Shown: positions 48,701 to 63,957, numbered from the stretch's first letter. The stretch: DNA of 64,000 nucleotides from Chrysoperla carnea (GCF_905475395.1 NC_058337.1:118166368-118230367); one strand, 5' to 3'. The notes: generated by a model not told the origin, from the sequence alone. Numbers and translations: made by a program.

Positions 48701-50301
48701 ATGTTCAGGATACTATTATAAATGAATTGTGAAAAGTCCCTATCAATCCCCCTTGTGCAAAAAATTTTATTGAGGGGGAGTTTGCAAAAATAGGTTTTTC
48801 GCGTTTTTCAGCAAAACGGTGAGTTTAACAGCAAAAATAGTTCACACAAAAATTGTAGATCATTTAATTTGCTACAAAATGTGTCTCTGCACTTTTTTTC
48901 AAGTGCTGCCATTTTTGTGATATAGCATAAAACTATTTTATTCGTAACATTCACGTTTATATACATTTTTGAATCGTTATACGAGTAAAAATATGATCAA
49001 ATTTAAATATTTTTAGAATATAAATCAACGTCAAGAAATCCGTCACTATTTTTATTTAGTAGCATGGCCTGAGTAACATCTGTCTTCCATTCAATTGTCA
49101 GTGTTGTTTCCTGCTTCGTTTCAAAGATATCATACTCCACAAAATACTTTTAGTCGTAAGTATTGAAAGAGGTGGTGAATTTTCGGAATACCTGGTTGAC
49201 CAGACATCTGTAAAAATTCATGTGCAGTGTCGAAAAAATTATACTCGAAAGAGTAGCATTGATGCTGTGAAAAGACAGCGCCAAGAAAAAGAATTTGGTT
49301 CTTCAAAAATAAGTCCTCATATTTTTACTCGTATAACGGTTCAAAAATGTATTACGAAAAAAATAATTAGTTCAATTCTTTGAACCGCTATATCACGAAA
49401 ATGGCAATAATTATGAAAAAAGGTGTATAGACACTTTTGGTAGAGAATCAGATTATCTATAATTTGTGTCTGAACTATTTTTGCTGTGAAACTCATCGTT
49501 TTGCTGAAAAACGCTAAAAGCCTATTTTTGAAAACTTCCCCCCTCAATAAAATTTTTTCCACAAGGGGGATTGATGGGGACTTTTCACAAGTCATTTATA
49601 ATAGTATTCTGAACATTCATACCAATTTTTAGCTCTATGCGAATTTTTGTAACCTTACTTATATTTTATGGACTAATTTGACTGTATAATAAATAGATAA
49701 CATGAAATTAAAAAATGGGTCACTCGATGAAACGGCAAATGGTGGGTCAATGGTAGTCGACGCCTAACATATAGTAGTATACAGGATGTTACAAGATCTT
49801 ACTAAACTAAAGCGTTCATAAAATTTTCCAATGCACTAAATCCAGTTTAAACTAGACTCAAGACTGTTTAAAAACATGTTTAATCATGTTTCAACATATA
49901 AATGATATATTTTTTTTATTTTAAATAAATATGAATAAAACACTACAAATTTTACCTTTAATTCCATATGCAATATATTTGCCACTCATATGTACAGAAA
50001 CCAATTGTCCCATATACAATCTAGACTCCCAATTATAATCGACAATACTCTTCAACTTAACTTTCGAACTCCCATGATTATGAACACCTCGCGTACAATT
50101 TACAATCACATCTTGGCCCACAATTTCTACTGCTTGCGTATCTTCAACTCCATTTAAGTTACTATCAACAAGAAAAAAAATTAACTTTACAAAAATTAAC
50201 TTTATTTGGAAACTCAAGTTTACATACATTGTTTGAGTAATAAGTTTTGTTGGTGTTTTATTTAACTCTTTTTTATCAGTAACTCTTGTCCATACATCCA
50301 T
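39770..50301 (-). CDS. Ge-1: Ge-1/EDC4, scaffold of the mRNA decapping complex
   Basis: A P-body protein that ties DCP1 to DCP2 and promotes cap removal. Twelve exons: 50301-50228, 50161-49956, 48429-48225, 47823-47666, 47535-47238, 47128-46714, 46430-45683, 44679-44125, 42650-42113, 41586-41433, 41356-41130, 39950-39770. They join in phase to 1252 residues. The N-terminal WD40 region (about 60-450) contains YNWESRLYMGQL, RALLRGMKGQIQDIAF, RILWCPYLPDEE, FSPDGTALATASLDGDVKF and ELKVWSCESWTCLQTI. A Ser/Thr-rich middle includes a LMTPDSF block also present in the human protein. Then come a His/Pro run (HHIHHFHHHAPPPQPPPQ), long coiled coils and the conserved C-terminal domain (AFQQALSASDLSLVVYTCE, YLEEAV). 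Introns 2 and 7-9 hold transposon, LINE and family A material. Confidence 0.95.
40572..40717. repeat. Two-copy 73-bp tandem duplication
   Basis: GGACGATTTGTGAACTCTAC starts at 40572 and again at 40645; the 73-base units appear identical throughout. It lies in the last intron of Ge-1. The identity points to a recent duplication. Confidence 0.8.
42833..43434 (+). repeat. Interspersed repeat family A, copy 5
   Basis: A full-length copy in the intron between Ge-1 exons 8 and 9. It starts at ACAAGTGAAAACAAACAATT, has the GACAGACAGACAGACA tract near 43275, and ends in a hairpin (about 43395-43428) with one wobble pair followed by AAAAAG. Confidence 0.8.
43771..43842 (+). repeat. Degenerate tRNA-like segment, possible SINE head
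   Basis: An A-box-like GACGGAGTTGGTTACGG and, about 50 bases on, a B-box-like CACGGATTCAAGCCTC have tRNA-type spacing. No acceptor stem or cloverleaf closes well, so this is at most a tRNA-derived repeat remnant. Confidence 0.25.
44860..45235 (-). mobile_element. 3' fragment of a LINE, related to 25382-25965
   Basis: The minus strand encodes a C-terminal LINE tail: CRAYMEDDETCIYVTCTS, then IPPEKLWAFCVASDL, which resembles the CxxC...H...C zinc-knuckle end followed by an ELPPxKLLRF helix. Only the last few hundred bases of the element are present. It lies in Ge-1 intron 7, in the same orientation as the gene. Confidence 0.7.
48638..49689 (+). mobile_element. Long-TIR element, family C, copy 2
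   Basis: 1052 bp with inverted arms of about 360-370 bp: TTATCCAGTCAAATTA at the left, TTATACAGTCAAATTA reversed at the right. A core of about 300 bp on the plus strand includes IHVQCRKNYTRKSSIDAVKR, with the histidine of an H-x-x-C-R-x-x-Y motif. The core is too short to encode a transposase, so the copy is non-autonomous. No convincing target duplication was found beyond a shared TAA. It sits in intron 2 of Ge-1. Confidence 0.8.
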
Positions 50302-52477
50302 TTTTTTGCTATTTTTTGGAGTTTGAAAAAGTTAAAAAGTCATTTATGCTTTCATATGTGTTACTAAATACTAGATTCTACTAAACTTACTACGTTTTAT
50401 TCGTTTTAAATTAGGGGATAGTATTTTTACAGTAAAAAAATTTTGTTCTAGTAATGAAAGAATGTTCTCGTTTTTATTAATTTTATTTTATTTGTAAATA
50501 AATTCCTATATAAAATATAGAGCCGGTTAGGTTTTTAAATGTTTGACACATGCCAAAATGGCCTCTTAATTTTAGTGCTTAATTCGTGTAGATAATATTC
50601 AGATCGTTCTGTGCATTTTTTATACAGACTGTAACACTCTCCAAATCCTTGTTATTTTGATTAGGTACTATTAATTTTTTTATTTATTTTCATTTTTCAA
50701 CAGTTTCCATTTTTTCAGCTTAAAAGTAGCTACAATAAATTAGAAATTATTTATAATGTATACTCATTCAAGAGTTTTCAGAATATTTTATGTGAAATAA
50801 ACTAGACAAAAAAAAAATTTTTGTTGTCCACTTTGTATCCAAAGAATGTAGTAAGAGTAAACTCCAGTTATAGTTTATTTAAATCTTATTTTATTTAAAT
50901 AAATATAATAGCTTATTTTTTATTTAGAAAGATATATTCATTCTTTCTAGCTGCTTAAAATATGCCTTGAGAAAATTGGAATTATATATTGCCATGCGCA
51001 ACCGGTGGCATGAAGTATAACTTTATCAATTAGGCTGTACACTAATTTAGTAACTGTGCATATTTTTTGTTTGCCTCGACCAATATAATATTGTTAAAAA
51101 TGGTAGAATAAAATTTGGGTGTAAGATTTTCAAAAAATTGCCCTATACAGTCAAACCTGGGTAAATGATAACTGGATAAGTGAGAAAACTCTATAAGTGA
51201 GAGTAATAGCCAGGGCCCGTCATTTTAAGCTCCCAAAATCTCTATTAGCGAGAAACAGAAACCTCTGTAAGAGAGAGTCGTTTTTCCCTCACGGACCCCC
51301 ATAAGTGAGACTGCTACTTATCTATACCTCTATAAGCGACAGTCGAGCTTTATTTATTTATATTATTTAGGAGGAACTATAGCTACAATAAATACAATAA
51401 ATATTATATATTTACTACATTCGTACTTGCTGTGACTGGCTGTGACTTATTATTGCTGCGTACCTCTATAAGAGAGAAATGCTACCCATGTATACTTGAT
51501 TCCAAAAAAACTGCCACAGTTAAAACATTCTAAGCGTACTCGTCATATGTTATGTTATATTAGTAACACTTAGAATGTTTTAAAACGAGCATTTTTTTTG
51601 ACATAGAGATACCTGCATTAGCGAGAAACTCGGGTTAGTGACAAACCTCTATAAGCGAGAATGAGATTGTGCTCCCTTGAACTCTCGCTTATCCAGGTTT
51701 GACTGTATATAAGTTTTATGAAAATACAGTGTGTAATTAATTATGGACCAACCGTATATGCATAGAATAAAATATAAAAACATCAAATTCCTGATAATTA
51801 TTGAAGAAATCGTTATTCGTTATAAGATTTTGTAATAAAAAAACTAAAATTTGCTAATATTTTGCAATATTAATTACTTAGAATTTTTATTTAGTTTTTT
51901 TTTTTTTTTTAAATTAAGCCTATATGCAGAAGTCGTGTGAGTATTTCACACCTTTAAGGTTTCTTTTCTATAACTTTTCACATAATTTAAAAACAGTTTT
52001 GCAATAATATTAAAAATAAAAATTTGTTTACATCAAAATTGACCCAAATAAAAAAAATTAGATGACATAGTCATGAATGAGTTATAATAAATAGTACACT
52101 TGCTTCCATCACAATTTCTCCAACCCCCTAAAATTCCGACCGTGAAATTACATATGAACAACGAGGTCGGCAAACTCCAACATCATCAGTCACGTGACTA
52201 AATCAAATGTATACGTGTATAGCGGTGTAGTCCGACGTCGGTGACTCGATGGTAAATGTAAACCAATCTTAAAAGTTGCGTGGACGATTGTCAATTTCAA
52301 AGCATTAAATTTTTATATTAAAGTCAGTGAGGTGTTGTGTTGGACCCATTTTGGGATTTACACAAAAGTAATTTATTTAATATTTATTTATTTTTTTAGT
52401 AAATTAATCCAATATTCTATTGGATTTTTGTTTTAGTTTTTTGATTTTTAAAACGAAATAAAATTTAAAAATTCACC
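50302..52477. other. Divergent intergenic region between Ge-1 and Sec61 alpha
   Basis: 2.2 kb between two start codons, so both promoters are here. It contains a pogo/mariner-type MITE (51148-51705). The last 400 bases before Sec61 alpha are less AT-rich (near GTCCGACGTCGGTGACTCG at 52230) and look like the most probable Sec61 alpha 5' UTR and core promoter. Confidence 0.4.
51148..51705. mobile_element. Pogo/Tigger-like MITE
   Basis: 558 bp with inverted ends CAGTCAAACCTGG(G/A)TAA, flanked by TA on both sides (51146-51147 and 51706-51707), the target of Tc1/mariner-pogo elements. Many internal variants of 'TCTATAAG(T/C)GAGA' in both orientations derive from the terminal repeat. A small internal palindrome (AAAACATTCTAAG and its reverse, 51525-51580) marks the centre. 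No coding capacity. Confidence 0.85.
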
Positions 52478-56150
<3,673 letters not shown>

Positions 56151-56310
56151 AGTAGTGTTTGTCAATTTTTTTTTTTATTTTGTCCAAAAAACATCTCATT
56201 TTCTGGAGAGGACAGAGATCAACATACTCACCTCTTTAGAAGTTCTCCCACTTCATCATTCATCATTTTTTAAATTAGAAATGTGTGTTGTGATTGGTTT
56301 CACGATTAAA

Positions 56311-56316
56311 AATAAA
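56311..56316 (+). terminator. Poly(A) signal of Sec61 alpha
   Basis: AATAAA about 160 bases beyond the stop codon; the nearest canonical signal. A longer 3' UTR using later signals is possible. Confidence 0.45.
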
Positions 56317-58519
56317 ACTTTGAAGTAACTTTGTGGATATGTTTATTTTTCTGGAAAATCAGCTTATATAGTAACTATTTATGGATGAAAGATGTAGGAA
56401 ATTTTTTTCAAATAAAACATGAAATTAGAAGAAATAACCGAAATTATTCGTTGACATCTGGGAATTATATTTTTGAAATATATTGATAAAATCTTTTGTA
56501 GATATTATTTACGTTTTTTCGGTTTATGAAAGATAATTTCTACAAAATTGATTGATAATTTTTACCCAAACAGTGTGACATTTCTGGTATTACGTTAGTT
56601 TTCTTCTGTTATTGCGCGTGTAATTGGATTTTGAGGGCATAATTTTGATGGGAAAGTTATTAAATGTGGATGCTAGTTAAAATTAATTTTGATGTTGAAA
56701 AATGAAGAAAATTTCTTATAACTTTCTTTTAATTTATTTATAAATTATCAACAATTTTTGTGTTATTGTTTTTGAAAAAAAAAAAAACTGTACAGTTTTC
56801 TTTTGTTTATAATAATACTGTGACGTTATAGGTACCTAATTAAGTTAAAAATAAAGGTCAAATTACAGTATCAAACTGTATTCGTAAGACGTAAGTGTTT
56901 TTGTGCAGGTGTGCCAATCATGATGTGTCGTTTTTATATATTTTTCAAATTTTTTCTCTTCTGTACGTAAAAAGTAGAGCAATATCAATATTTTTTCTTA
57001 CGTCATACGATAGTCATTTTGTTTGTGAAGAAGTGTGTAAAATGGCCTTTAGAATAAATAATTTAAAAGGAATTCTTTCTGTAAACTTAAAACGAATGAA
57101 CTGAAACAAAAAATAATGACGAGGACTTAATTTTTTTCCGTACAGTTAAGCTATTGTACGACATTAAAATGTGTGCGCGTGTGCGCTTACATTTTAAACA
57201 AACATTTTTTCTAATAAGATACAAAGAAAATGTTTTTGTATAGTTAATTAAAATATTATTTAGAATATTATAAATTTTTCTAATAAATCGAGATTTAAAA
57301 ACAAAAAAATTTTATATTTTTATTATTTATTTTTCAGAAATCCTATTTAAAGAATTCCCAAAAGATTCCCATATGGTTAAAAATACATTTTTTATTTTTC
57401 AACAATTTTTAATTTAAAATAATACTAATTATTTATTATTTACTATGCTATTTAGTCTTTAAAATTTTATGGCAGCATAATTGCCTGAGATAGCGAGTAT
57501 AAATTATTTTTTAACAAAAAACTTTGGCGCATTAGTTTCGATGGAATTTGAAATAATTGAAACTTATGTCAAATTAAATACCATTTACGTGTCACTAAGG
57601 ATCTTTTTTTTGGCTGCGCGTTTTCGGAATTTTGCTACTTCTACGAAATATTGTAATGATTTTCAGGGGTTTTGCTTTATACTGCAACTTTTTCGCAATT
57701 AACGTTAATTAACATAGAACCTCTTACCAGTTACAGTTAAAATCTTAATCAGGGATACTCCTATTTATAAGAACATTAACATGTGGTTAGAAAATTCGCC
57801 CTTTAATACTTGTTTCAATTATTTTAAAATCCATCATTACTTTTGTACCATAAATACTTTAATGTGAAAATAACCTAAGGTTTCCTAAAAAAATATATAG
57901 TAAAATAATCCAGTAATAAACGATTTGAAAAAACTCGTGTCAGAGAAAAAAGCCAGATTCACACGTACTAATCAAAGCATTATAACTTTAATTTGTAAAT
58001 GCGAACGTGGTTCAATTAAGACATATAATGAAGATTTTGATGATTCAATTTCAAGCAAACACCAAATAAAATGAGCCTTAATAATTGCACGAAATTTGAG
58101 TCACTACACAAAATAGTGTGTGTTATTAATAATTCAAACGATGATCCTTAACAATTGCACCTTCATACTCTATACCCAGTATTTTGAATACACCCTAATA
58201 TGTAAGAAAGAAAGCGTAGTACTAATGCATCTCATGTAATAACTTATATGATTTGTCTTTGTTCTAAATTAATGCCATACCATGAGAAACATCTTTCATC
58301 ATTCGCTATATCACGACCTTCTTCTAATGGACACTAGAATGGTAGAACCGCGTTCTTCAAGACAGCGGGTTCTCAAAGCCCCCCATACCGTTTATATGGG
58401 TATTATGAAACGCCCAAAATGCTGTTTGGTCGCCACACATTTCTAAAAAGATAGCTAAACTGGTACAAGAATGTGCACAGGCACGTATATTGTTGTGTAC
58501 CGTCCAGGGCCTAACAATA
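56317..58519. other. Gene-poor region downstream of Sec61 alpha
   Basis: Short plus-strand frames at 56895-57104 and 57481-57702 have no recognisable domain and no codon pattern like the neighbouring genes. No repeats with clear ends were found. Alternative Sec61 alpha 3' UTR could extend into the first part. Confidence 0.4.
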
Positions 58520-59000
58520 AACCATAAATAACTCTTTCAATTTGATTTTCCTCACAGTCCTTGGAAACAAGCTTCTGTTAACTTGTTCAAAGTCAAAGGG
58601 AAGTGGTTTTTAGCCATGATCGACAGGTATTTTCGACATCCAAAGGTAGCCGAGCTCGCTAATCTTAGTATGGACACAGTGATTTAAGAAATGTCAGCGA
58701 TAATGACTCGACACGGAATATCAAGAGAAATAATGAGCGACTGCGGTCATGTTAAATAGTTCTCAAACTCGAAAATAATTAAAAAATACAATTGTTAATT
58801 AATAACTAGTAGTCTCAAACATCCTCAATCGAACCGACTTGCCGAAGCGGGGGTTAAAATCGTAAAAAACATAATCAAGAATGAAGAGGATTATTTTTTT
58901 AGGTTATTAACTTATAGAAACGCGAAATTAGAAAATGGGTTTACACTAGCCCAGCTCAACATGAACTCCGGCTTAAGGACACGGTTTCTATCTTAAATTA
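58520..59000 (+). mobile_element. Fossil fragment of a Ty3/Gypsy-type LTR retrotransposon (integrase region)
   Basis: The conceptual reading resembles the integrase core region of Gypsy-family elements. Only this part is recognisable; neither LTRs nor other genes were found nearby. It is heavily decayed, with several breaks, and looks old. Confidence 0.6.
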
Positions 59001-59507
59001 AATACAATCACCTCAACTTAACAGGTAGCTAAGGCCGTAAATCACAATGAACATTATTTTTCAGATATAAAATAGAATACCCGTATAGAACGCTCAAATA
59101 ATTTGGTATTTACTAAAAATAATGAAACGTAAAGAAATATGAGCAACTTATTATTATAATGAGTATTTGAAATTTGAGGATAATTGGATAACCAAACGAT
59201 AAAAAAATCCTAAAATTAAAGTTATATTTTCATTATTATAAATAAATAAGGAAAAAAAAAACAAATATTATCTTTTAGTTGACTAGATTTATAAAATTAT
59301 CAAAAAAAAAAAATTTTCCTCCGATTGATAATAAAAAACAGGATGTTCCTTCCTATCATTTAACAAAAATTAAACTCTAGAATTGGGGGGACATCTCTAA
59401 ATATAGAAGTAAAGAGAGAAATTTATATATTTTTTACTACTGATTTTAGCACCTTAATCTAAAATGATTTGTTTTTTAAAACTAATATGCTTAACTCGTA
59501 AACATAA

Positions 59508-60670
59508 CACAGGTCTGCGACTAAAAAACTGCATAGGATTTTTTTACATTTTCTTATAGATTTTGACCTCCCAAAAACAGGGAAACTATTCAAAACATTC
59601 TATCACATAGGTTTTCATAGATATAAGTAACAACATAAACTAGTCTTAAAGTAGTATTATATAGTATTTTATAGTAATATTATATAAAACTAGTCTTAAA
59701 GTAGTATTATTGCACAATAAAAATAAATTAGCTTCGCTTCCAATGAATTATTCTGTGTATGTGGAAGACAACTAACTATAGCAATTACCCTATCCCATTA
59801 CCCTGGAAAGAATCAAATATCAGGACCATCAATGGATTATTTGTGGGGACTTGAAAATACTCACAATGCTTTTGGGTCAGCAGGCAGGCTATACTAAATA
59901 CCCATGCTTCTTATGCTTATGGGATAGTAGAGCCAGAAAACAGCACTGGACTAAAAGTGATTGGCCACCCCGAGAAACTTTAAAACCTGGGGAGAAAAAT
60001 GTTATCAATACTGGTGCCGCCAGAAAAAGTTTTGTTGCCACCTCTCCATATCAAATTGGGGTTGATGAAACAATTTGTAAAATCACTGCAAAAGGATGGA
60101 GACTGTTTTAAATATCTATGTACAAAATTCCCGAAGGTGTCAGAAGCAAAGTTGAAAGAGGGACACCTTCTTTGTGGAGACCTGACACCTTCTTTGTGGA
60201 AAGTATGATTGAGAAGGAAAAAGAAGCTTGGGTATCGTTCAAGGATGTAGTGCGAAAGTTTTTAGGAAATACTAAGGATCCTGACTACAAAACCATTGTT
60301 CAACTAGCAGCATACGAAGCTCAAGGCTGCAAGATAAGCCTGAAAGTCCATTTTTTACACTCCCACATAGAATATTTTCCTGGAAAAACCTGGGAGCTTA
60401 CAGTGAAGAACAGGGGGAGCGGTTTCTCCAGGATGTCCGCGATATCGAGAGACGGTACCAAGGAAGATGGGATGTCACCATGCTTGCAGGCTACTGTATA
60501 GTTTTTAATAAACAAATGCTTTTACCAATTTTTTGTGTTTGAATTTGCAAAAAAACCTTACGTGATAGAAAAAAATGACCATCATTTCTGAAATCAGCGC
60601 ATTATAAAACATAAAATTTAGTAAAAAAATCTCATGCAGCTGACAAAAAAATTTTTTTTGCAGACCTGTG
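59508..60670 (+). mobile_element. Deleted TIR element with CACAGGTCTGC ends
   Basis: Inverted ends CACAGGTCTGC lie at 59508 and, reversed, at 60670. A second matched segment, GCAT(A/G)-GATTTTTTTAC, lies inside each end. Direct TAA repeats (59505-59507 and 60671-60673) suit a 3-bp target duplication. CAC ends with 2-4 bp duplications are typical of the CMC (CACTA-Mirage-Chapaev) group; assignment here is tentative. The interior carries pieces of an uncharacterised protein that is highly repeated in insect genomes: LLGQQAGYTKYPCFLCLWDS at 59866-59925, then LLPPLHIKLGLMKQFVK and KEAWVSFKDVVRKFLGN. The pieces fall in different frames, so this copy is dead. Confidence 0.65.
59851..60501 (+). pseudogene. 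Broken copy of a repeated element protein (GQQAGYTKYPCFLC family)
   Basis: Three overlapping partial frames (59851-60111, 59999-60208, 60118-60501) each match successive parts of one arthropod repeat-encoded protein. The first contains a CxxC-like pair in YPCFLCLWDSRARKQHW. The last includes SLKVHFLHSHIEYFP, a conserved block near the end of the family protein. Its role in transposition is not known to me. Its position between inverted ends makes it the likely cargo or partial transposase of the enclosing element. Confidence 0.6.
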
Positions 60671-60932
60671 TAATTAGTGAACAGTGACGGTGTACGCAGC
60701 TTAAATATATTTCTATTATTTATAGTGATGGCCCAAGAATTAATAAATAAAATGTCTTATTTAGATTATACATGATTAAATTTTAACAAAAAAAAAAAAT
60801 ATTCCGACAATTCGGTTTCCCTGTTTACTTCGATATTCAAAGAAGTACAAAGGAATGAAAACACAATATTATGTTTTTATTTTTAACAAATAATTTTTAA
60901 AAAAACCAGTCAAAATCGTAAATATTTTTTTG

Positions 60933-63900
60933 TTATTTAGAATTTGAAGTTTTATTATTGTTTGTAAGTAATTTTTTCACTTTCACTATTTCTTGTGATA
61001 ACTTTTTAAAACGACTACTTAAACGTGCATTTTGTGTACGTAATTTTCGTATTAAAAATTTTTGACTTTCCATACGTGTCTTTGTTAATTCATAATAACG
61101 TTTAGCATTCTTTTCACATGACATATCTGCTACAGTGTAATCGCCCACATAGCGTGGTTGAGCAAAACGTCGTCGAACTGCACAACGTCTGAAACAAAAA
61201 CAGAATTTACAAATATTGAACTTCTTCCCTACATTTAGCAACTTTTTATACCATGTATATGAAATATACATGGTATATTAAGTTTAGTCCCAAGTTTGTA
61301 ACGCTTAATAATATTGATGCTATGAACAAAATTTTGGTATGGATGTTTATAAAATCACCTAATTAGTTCATATCTGATTGTTCGTCCGCCCGCCCGTCCG
61401 TCTGTCAACTCGATAACTCAAAAAACGAAAAAAGATATCAAGCTGAAATTTTTACAGCGTACTCAGGATGGAAAAAGTGAGGTCGAGTTCGTAAATGAAC
61501 AACATAGGTCATTAGGGTCATGGGTTCGTAGGACCCATTTTGTAAACCGTTAGAGATAGAACAAAAGTTAAAATGTAAAAAAATTCCTTATAAAAAAATA
61601 AACAACTTTTGTTTGAAACATTTTTTCGTAAACATCACTGTTTACCCGTGAGGGCGCAAATAAGGCGTAAATTGTATAGTATGTATTATATAGGAATATC
61701 AGTTATGTATGTGTGACATGTATGTATGTATAATGTTCAGTTAATTGTTTGTTTTCACTTGTTTAATAAAAAATGAATAATTTTCTCATTAACAAGGAAA
61801 TGGAAATTCAATTAACTTGACCTAATTATCTAATAACTCGATAATAACCTAATTAAATCGATAAGTTGATTTTGGATCAAGCGCGATTTATAACATCGGG
61901 TTCCAAACTAGAATGTTATTTTCATAAGCTAGTAGTTCTTTATTTAATTAATAAACTAGATTCAAAGAGCGTGAAATTTGTTAATTTGTAATATGACTGA
62001 AGTATACAGATCTAATAAAAAGATTGAAACGTTACTAAGTCTTACATTCTCTGTCACTGCCCATCTCTTGCCACAAGGAAGTGGACTCACTTAAACCAGC
62101 CTTTCTTTGACTCCTCCTGCAAAGCACTCCTGCTGTTCTTAAACAGTTCTAAATGGTTCTCATGGAGTAGTGGTCGGAGATAGGCCAATCTTTTTTTCGA
62201 TATCACAACGGACCCAGTGATCTAATTGTGTCCCACCCTAGCACAGCCACTCTAACCTAATCTAACCTATGGACGTGAATAAAGACATTGATTACCTTAA
62301 AAGTTCATCTGTATATACACCTTCACAACACAATGTATTTTCGTAGCTTTCAAATGGTGCCCTAGTAATTTTCTCCTCACTCGGCTTGATCCCAAAGGCC
62401 TCTTCAAACAACAAATTTGCTTTCTCCATACGATTTTCAGCTTTACTTGGTTTCAACAATTTCGAATTTAATAATACATACGTTGGTGTAAAAGGTATAG
62501 GTGCCAAATTGAATTCTGGTACACTATTTATCGTGACCTGATCCCGTAAATCACTATCAATTGGTTCCAAAATAAATAAATTCGGTTTAATCTCATCGAA
62601 TTTATCTGCTTCAATCTTTTCCCGACCAACTTGTGATAACAGGACACAATCAACTACCGGCGTCCGTTCTTCCAAACATAAATCATAACTGTTTATTTTA
62701 AAATTTCTTGGTGTTTCACGTTTCGGTTGAATGTTGGTTTCGGGTTTTAAATCAGGTGATGGTGATTTTTTAATATCAGTATTTTTAATTTTTTTATCTG
62801 ATTTTGAGTATGTATGATCTCGCAGATTTAAGCTCGTATTTTCTCGTAATTGTGGCCTATCATCAGGTTTATCATTTAAGTACGCATGATCAGTATGATG
62901 TTCAAGTACCTGTTCAAGGACCGGTGTTAGTTTTTCATTTTCATCGACTTTAGCCCCACGTTTCTTTTGACTGTTTAGCGAATAATTATGTTCATCATGA
63001 CGTAAAATGGTTGGCACTGTCTTATTGGCCGAAGGTTCCTTTCCAGCACTTAATCGAGTATAAGTATGATCAGTTTTCCCAGGTTTTGTTGCTGAATATC
63101 GATGATCTGTAGATACTTCGTTTCTTTGTGGCTCAGGTTTTGATGTTGAATATGTGTGATCATTGGTTTTAATCACCTTTGTTGGGGGTTGAGTATTCCC
63201 AAGAGCTTTTCGTTCACGGAAATTGTATTTGTTAGTTGGCTCGCTTATTTTTTGTAAAGGTGATTTTCGTTTTTTGCGAAGTACTTTCTTTTTCTGCTTG
63301 TTAAGTGTTTTATCGAAAATTGATGGAACTGCGCACGGTTTTAATATTAAACGGCCACATGGATCAATATTGAAATCGCTTGTTTTGAAATGTTTTGAAC
63401 AAATCACATGAAATGGTTTCACTTCTAAATTTTTTTGATTTAATACCGTTAACCATTTTTCTTGACGATCCTTATCTTTTGGAAAGCTGTAAATAAATTA
63501 TTTATCAAACATAATAGATCATTTTATATAGGATGCATGTAAACTAATCGCATCTAACCCTGTGATCGAGTTAGCAAGGGTCTGGAGATTTTTTGGCCCT
63601 TGAGTTCACCTTGTGTTTAGTAGCAGCACTCGATTACTATTCGGTAAGGATTATTAATAACCTGTATTTTATTGTGGAAAATAATGATTGTTACTCTTTT
63701 CAAATTTTAATCTCGACATTAATGCATTTTCGAATTTAATTTTATTAAAATAATTCTTAGAGCATGGTTAAATACTTAAATTACACCCTGTATAAAAGAA
63801 ACGTGGACTAAACTCAAAAAAATTTTTAAAGATCTTAATTTGAAATAGATTCATCTAAATTTTAAATTAAAAAAAGAATTACTTACTTATAAAAGAATAC

Positions 63901-63957
63901 TTCAGTATCATTTGTAAATTTTTGCCCACATCCAAAAGCTGAACATAGTTTAACCAT
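60933..63957 (-). CDS. THAP-domain protein with six HCF-1-binding-type motifs
   Basis: A DNA-binding THAP zinc-finger protein. Exons 63957-63887, 63486-62296 and 61188-60933 join in phase to 505 residues. The N-terminal THAP finger is complete: C5 and C10 (KLCSAFGCG), C53 and H56 (CSKHF), then FNIDPCGRLILKPCAVPSIF, which includes the AVPTIF-type box (76-81). A basic stretch (KKKVLRKKRK) follows and may be a nuclear signal. Residues 133-250 hold six copies of (D/E)HxY: DHTY 133, DHRY 151, DHTY 163, EHNY 189, DHAY 223, DHTY 247. In THAP1 and THAP3 a single motif of this form recruits HCF-1. The last exon encodes a basic coiled coil (about 440-500). Intron 2 holds family A copy 6. I cannot match it to a specific named THAP gene. 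Confidence 0.88.
61243..61765 (-). repeat. Interspersed repeat family A, copy 6
   Basis: An inverted copy in intron 2 of the THAP gene, starting about 55 bases from the exon 3 acceptor (61189-61190). The terminal hairpin (61246-61276) is perfectly paired: TATACCATGTATAT around GAA. It then follows the family through CCGCCCGCCCGTCCGTCTGTC to AATTGTTTGTTTTCACTTG. Confidence 0.8.
61766..62295. other. Remainder of THAP gene intron 2
   Basis: AT-rich intron sequence between repeat copy 6 and the end of exon 2. Contains a CTAACCTAATCTAACCTA run near 62250. No gene or element boundaries recognised. Confidence 0.4.

Noticed and set aside
56895-57702. Two short plus-strand frames downstream of Sec61 alpha
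   Set aside because: No homology, no splice sites giving a longer protein, composition of random AT-rich sequence.
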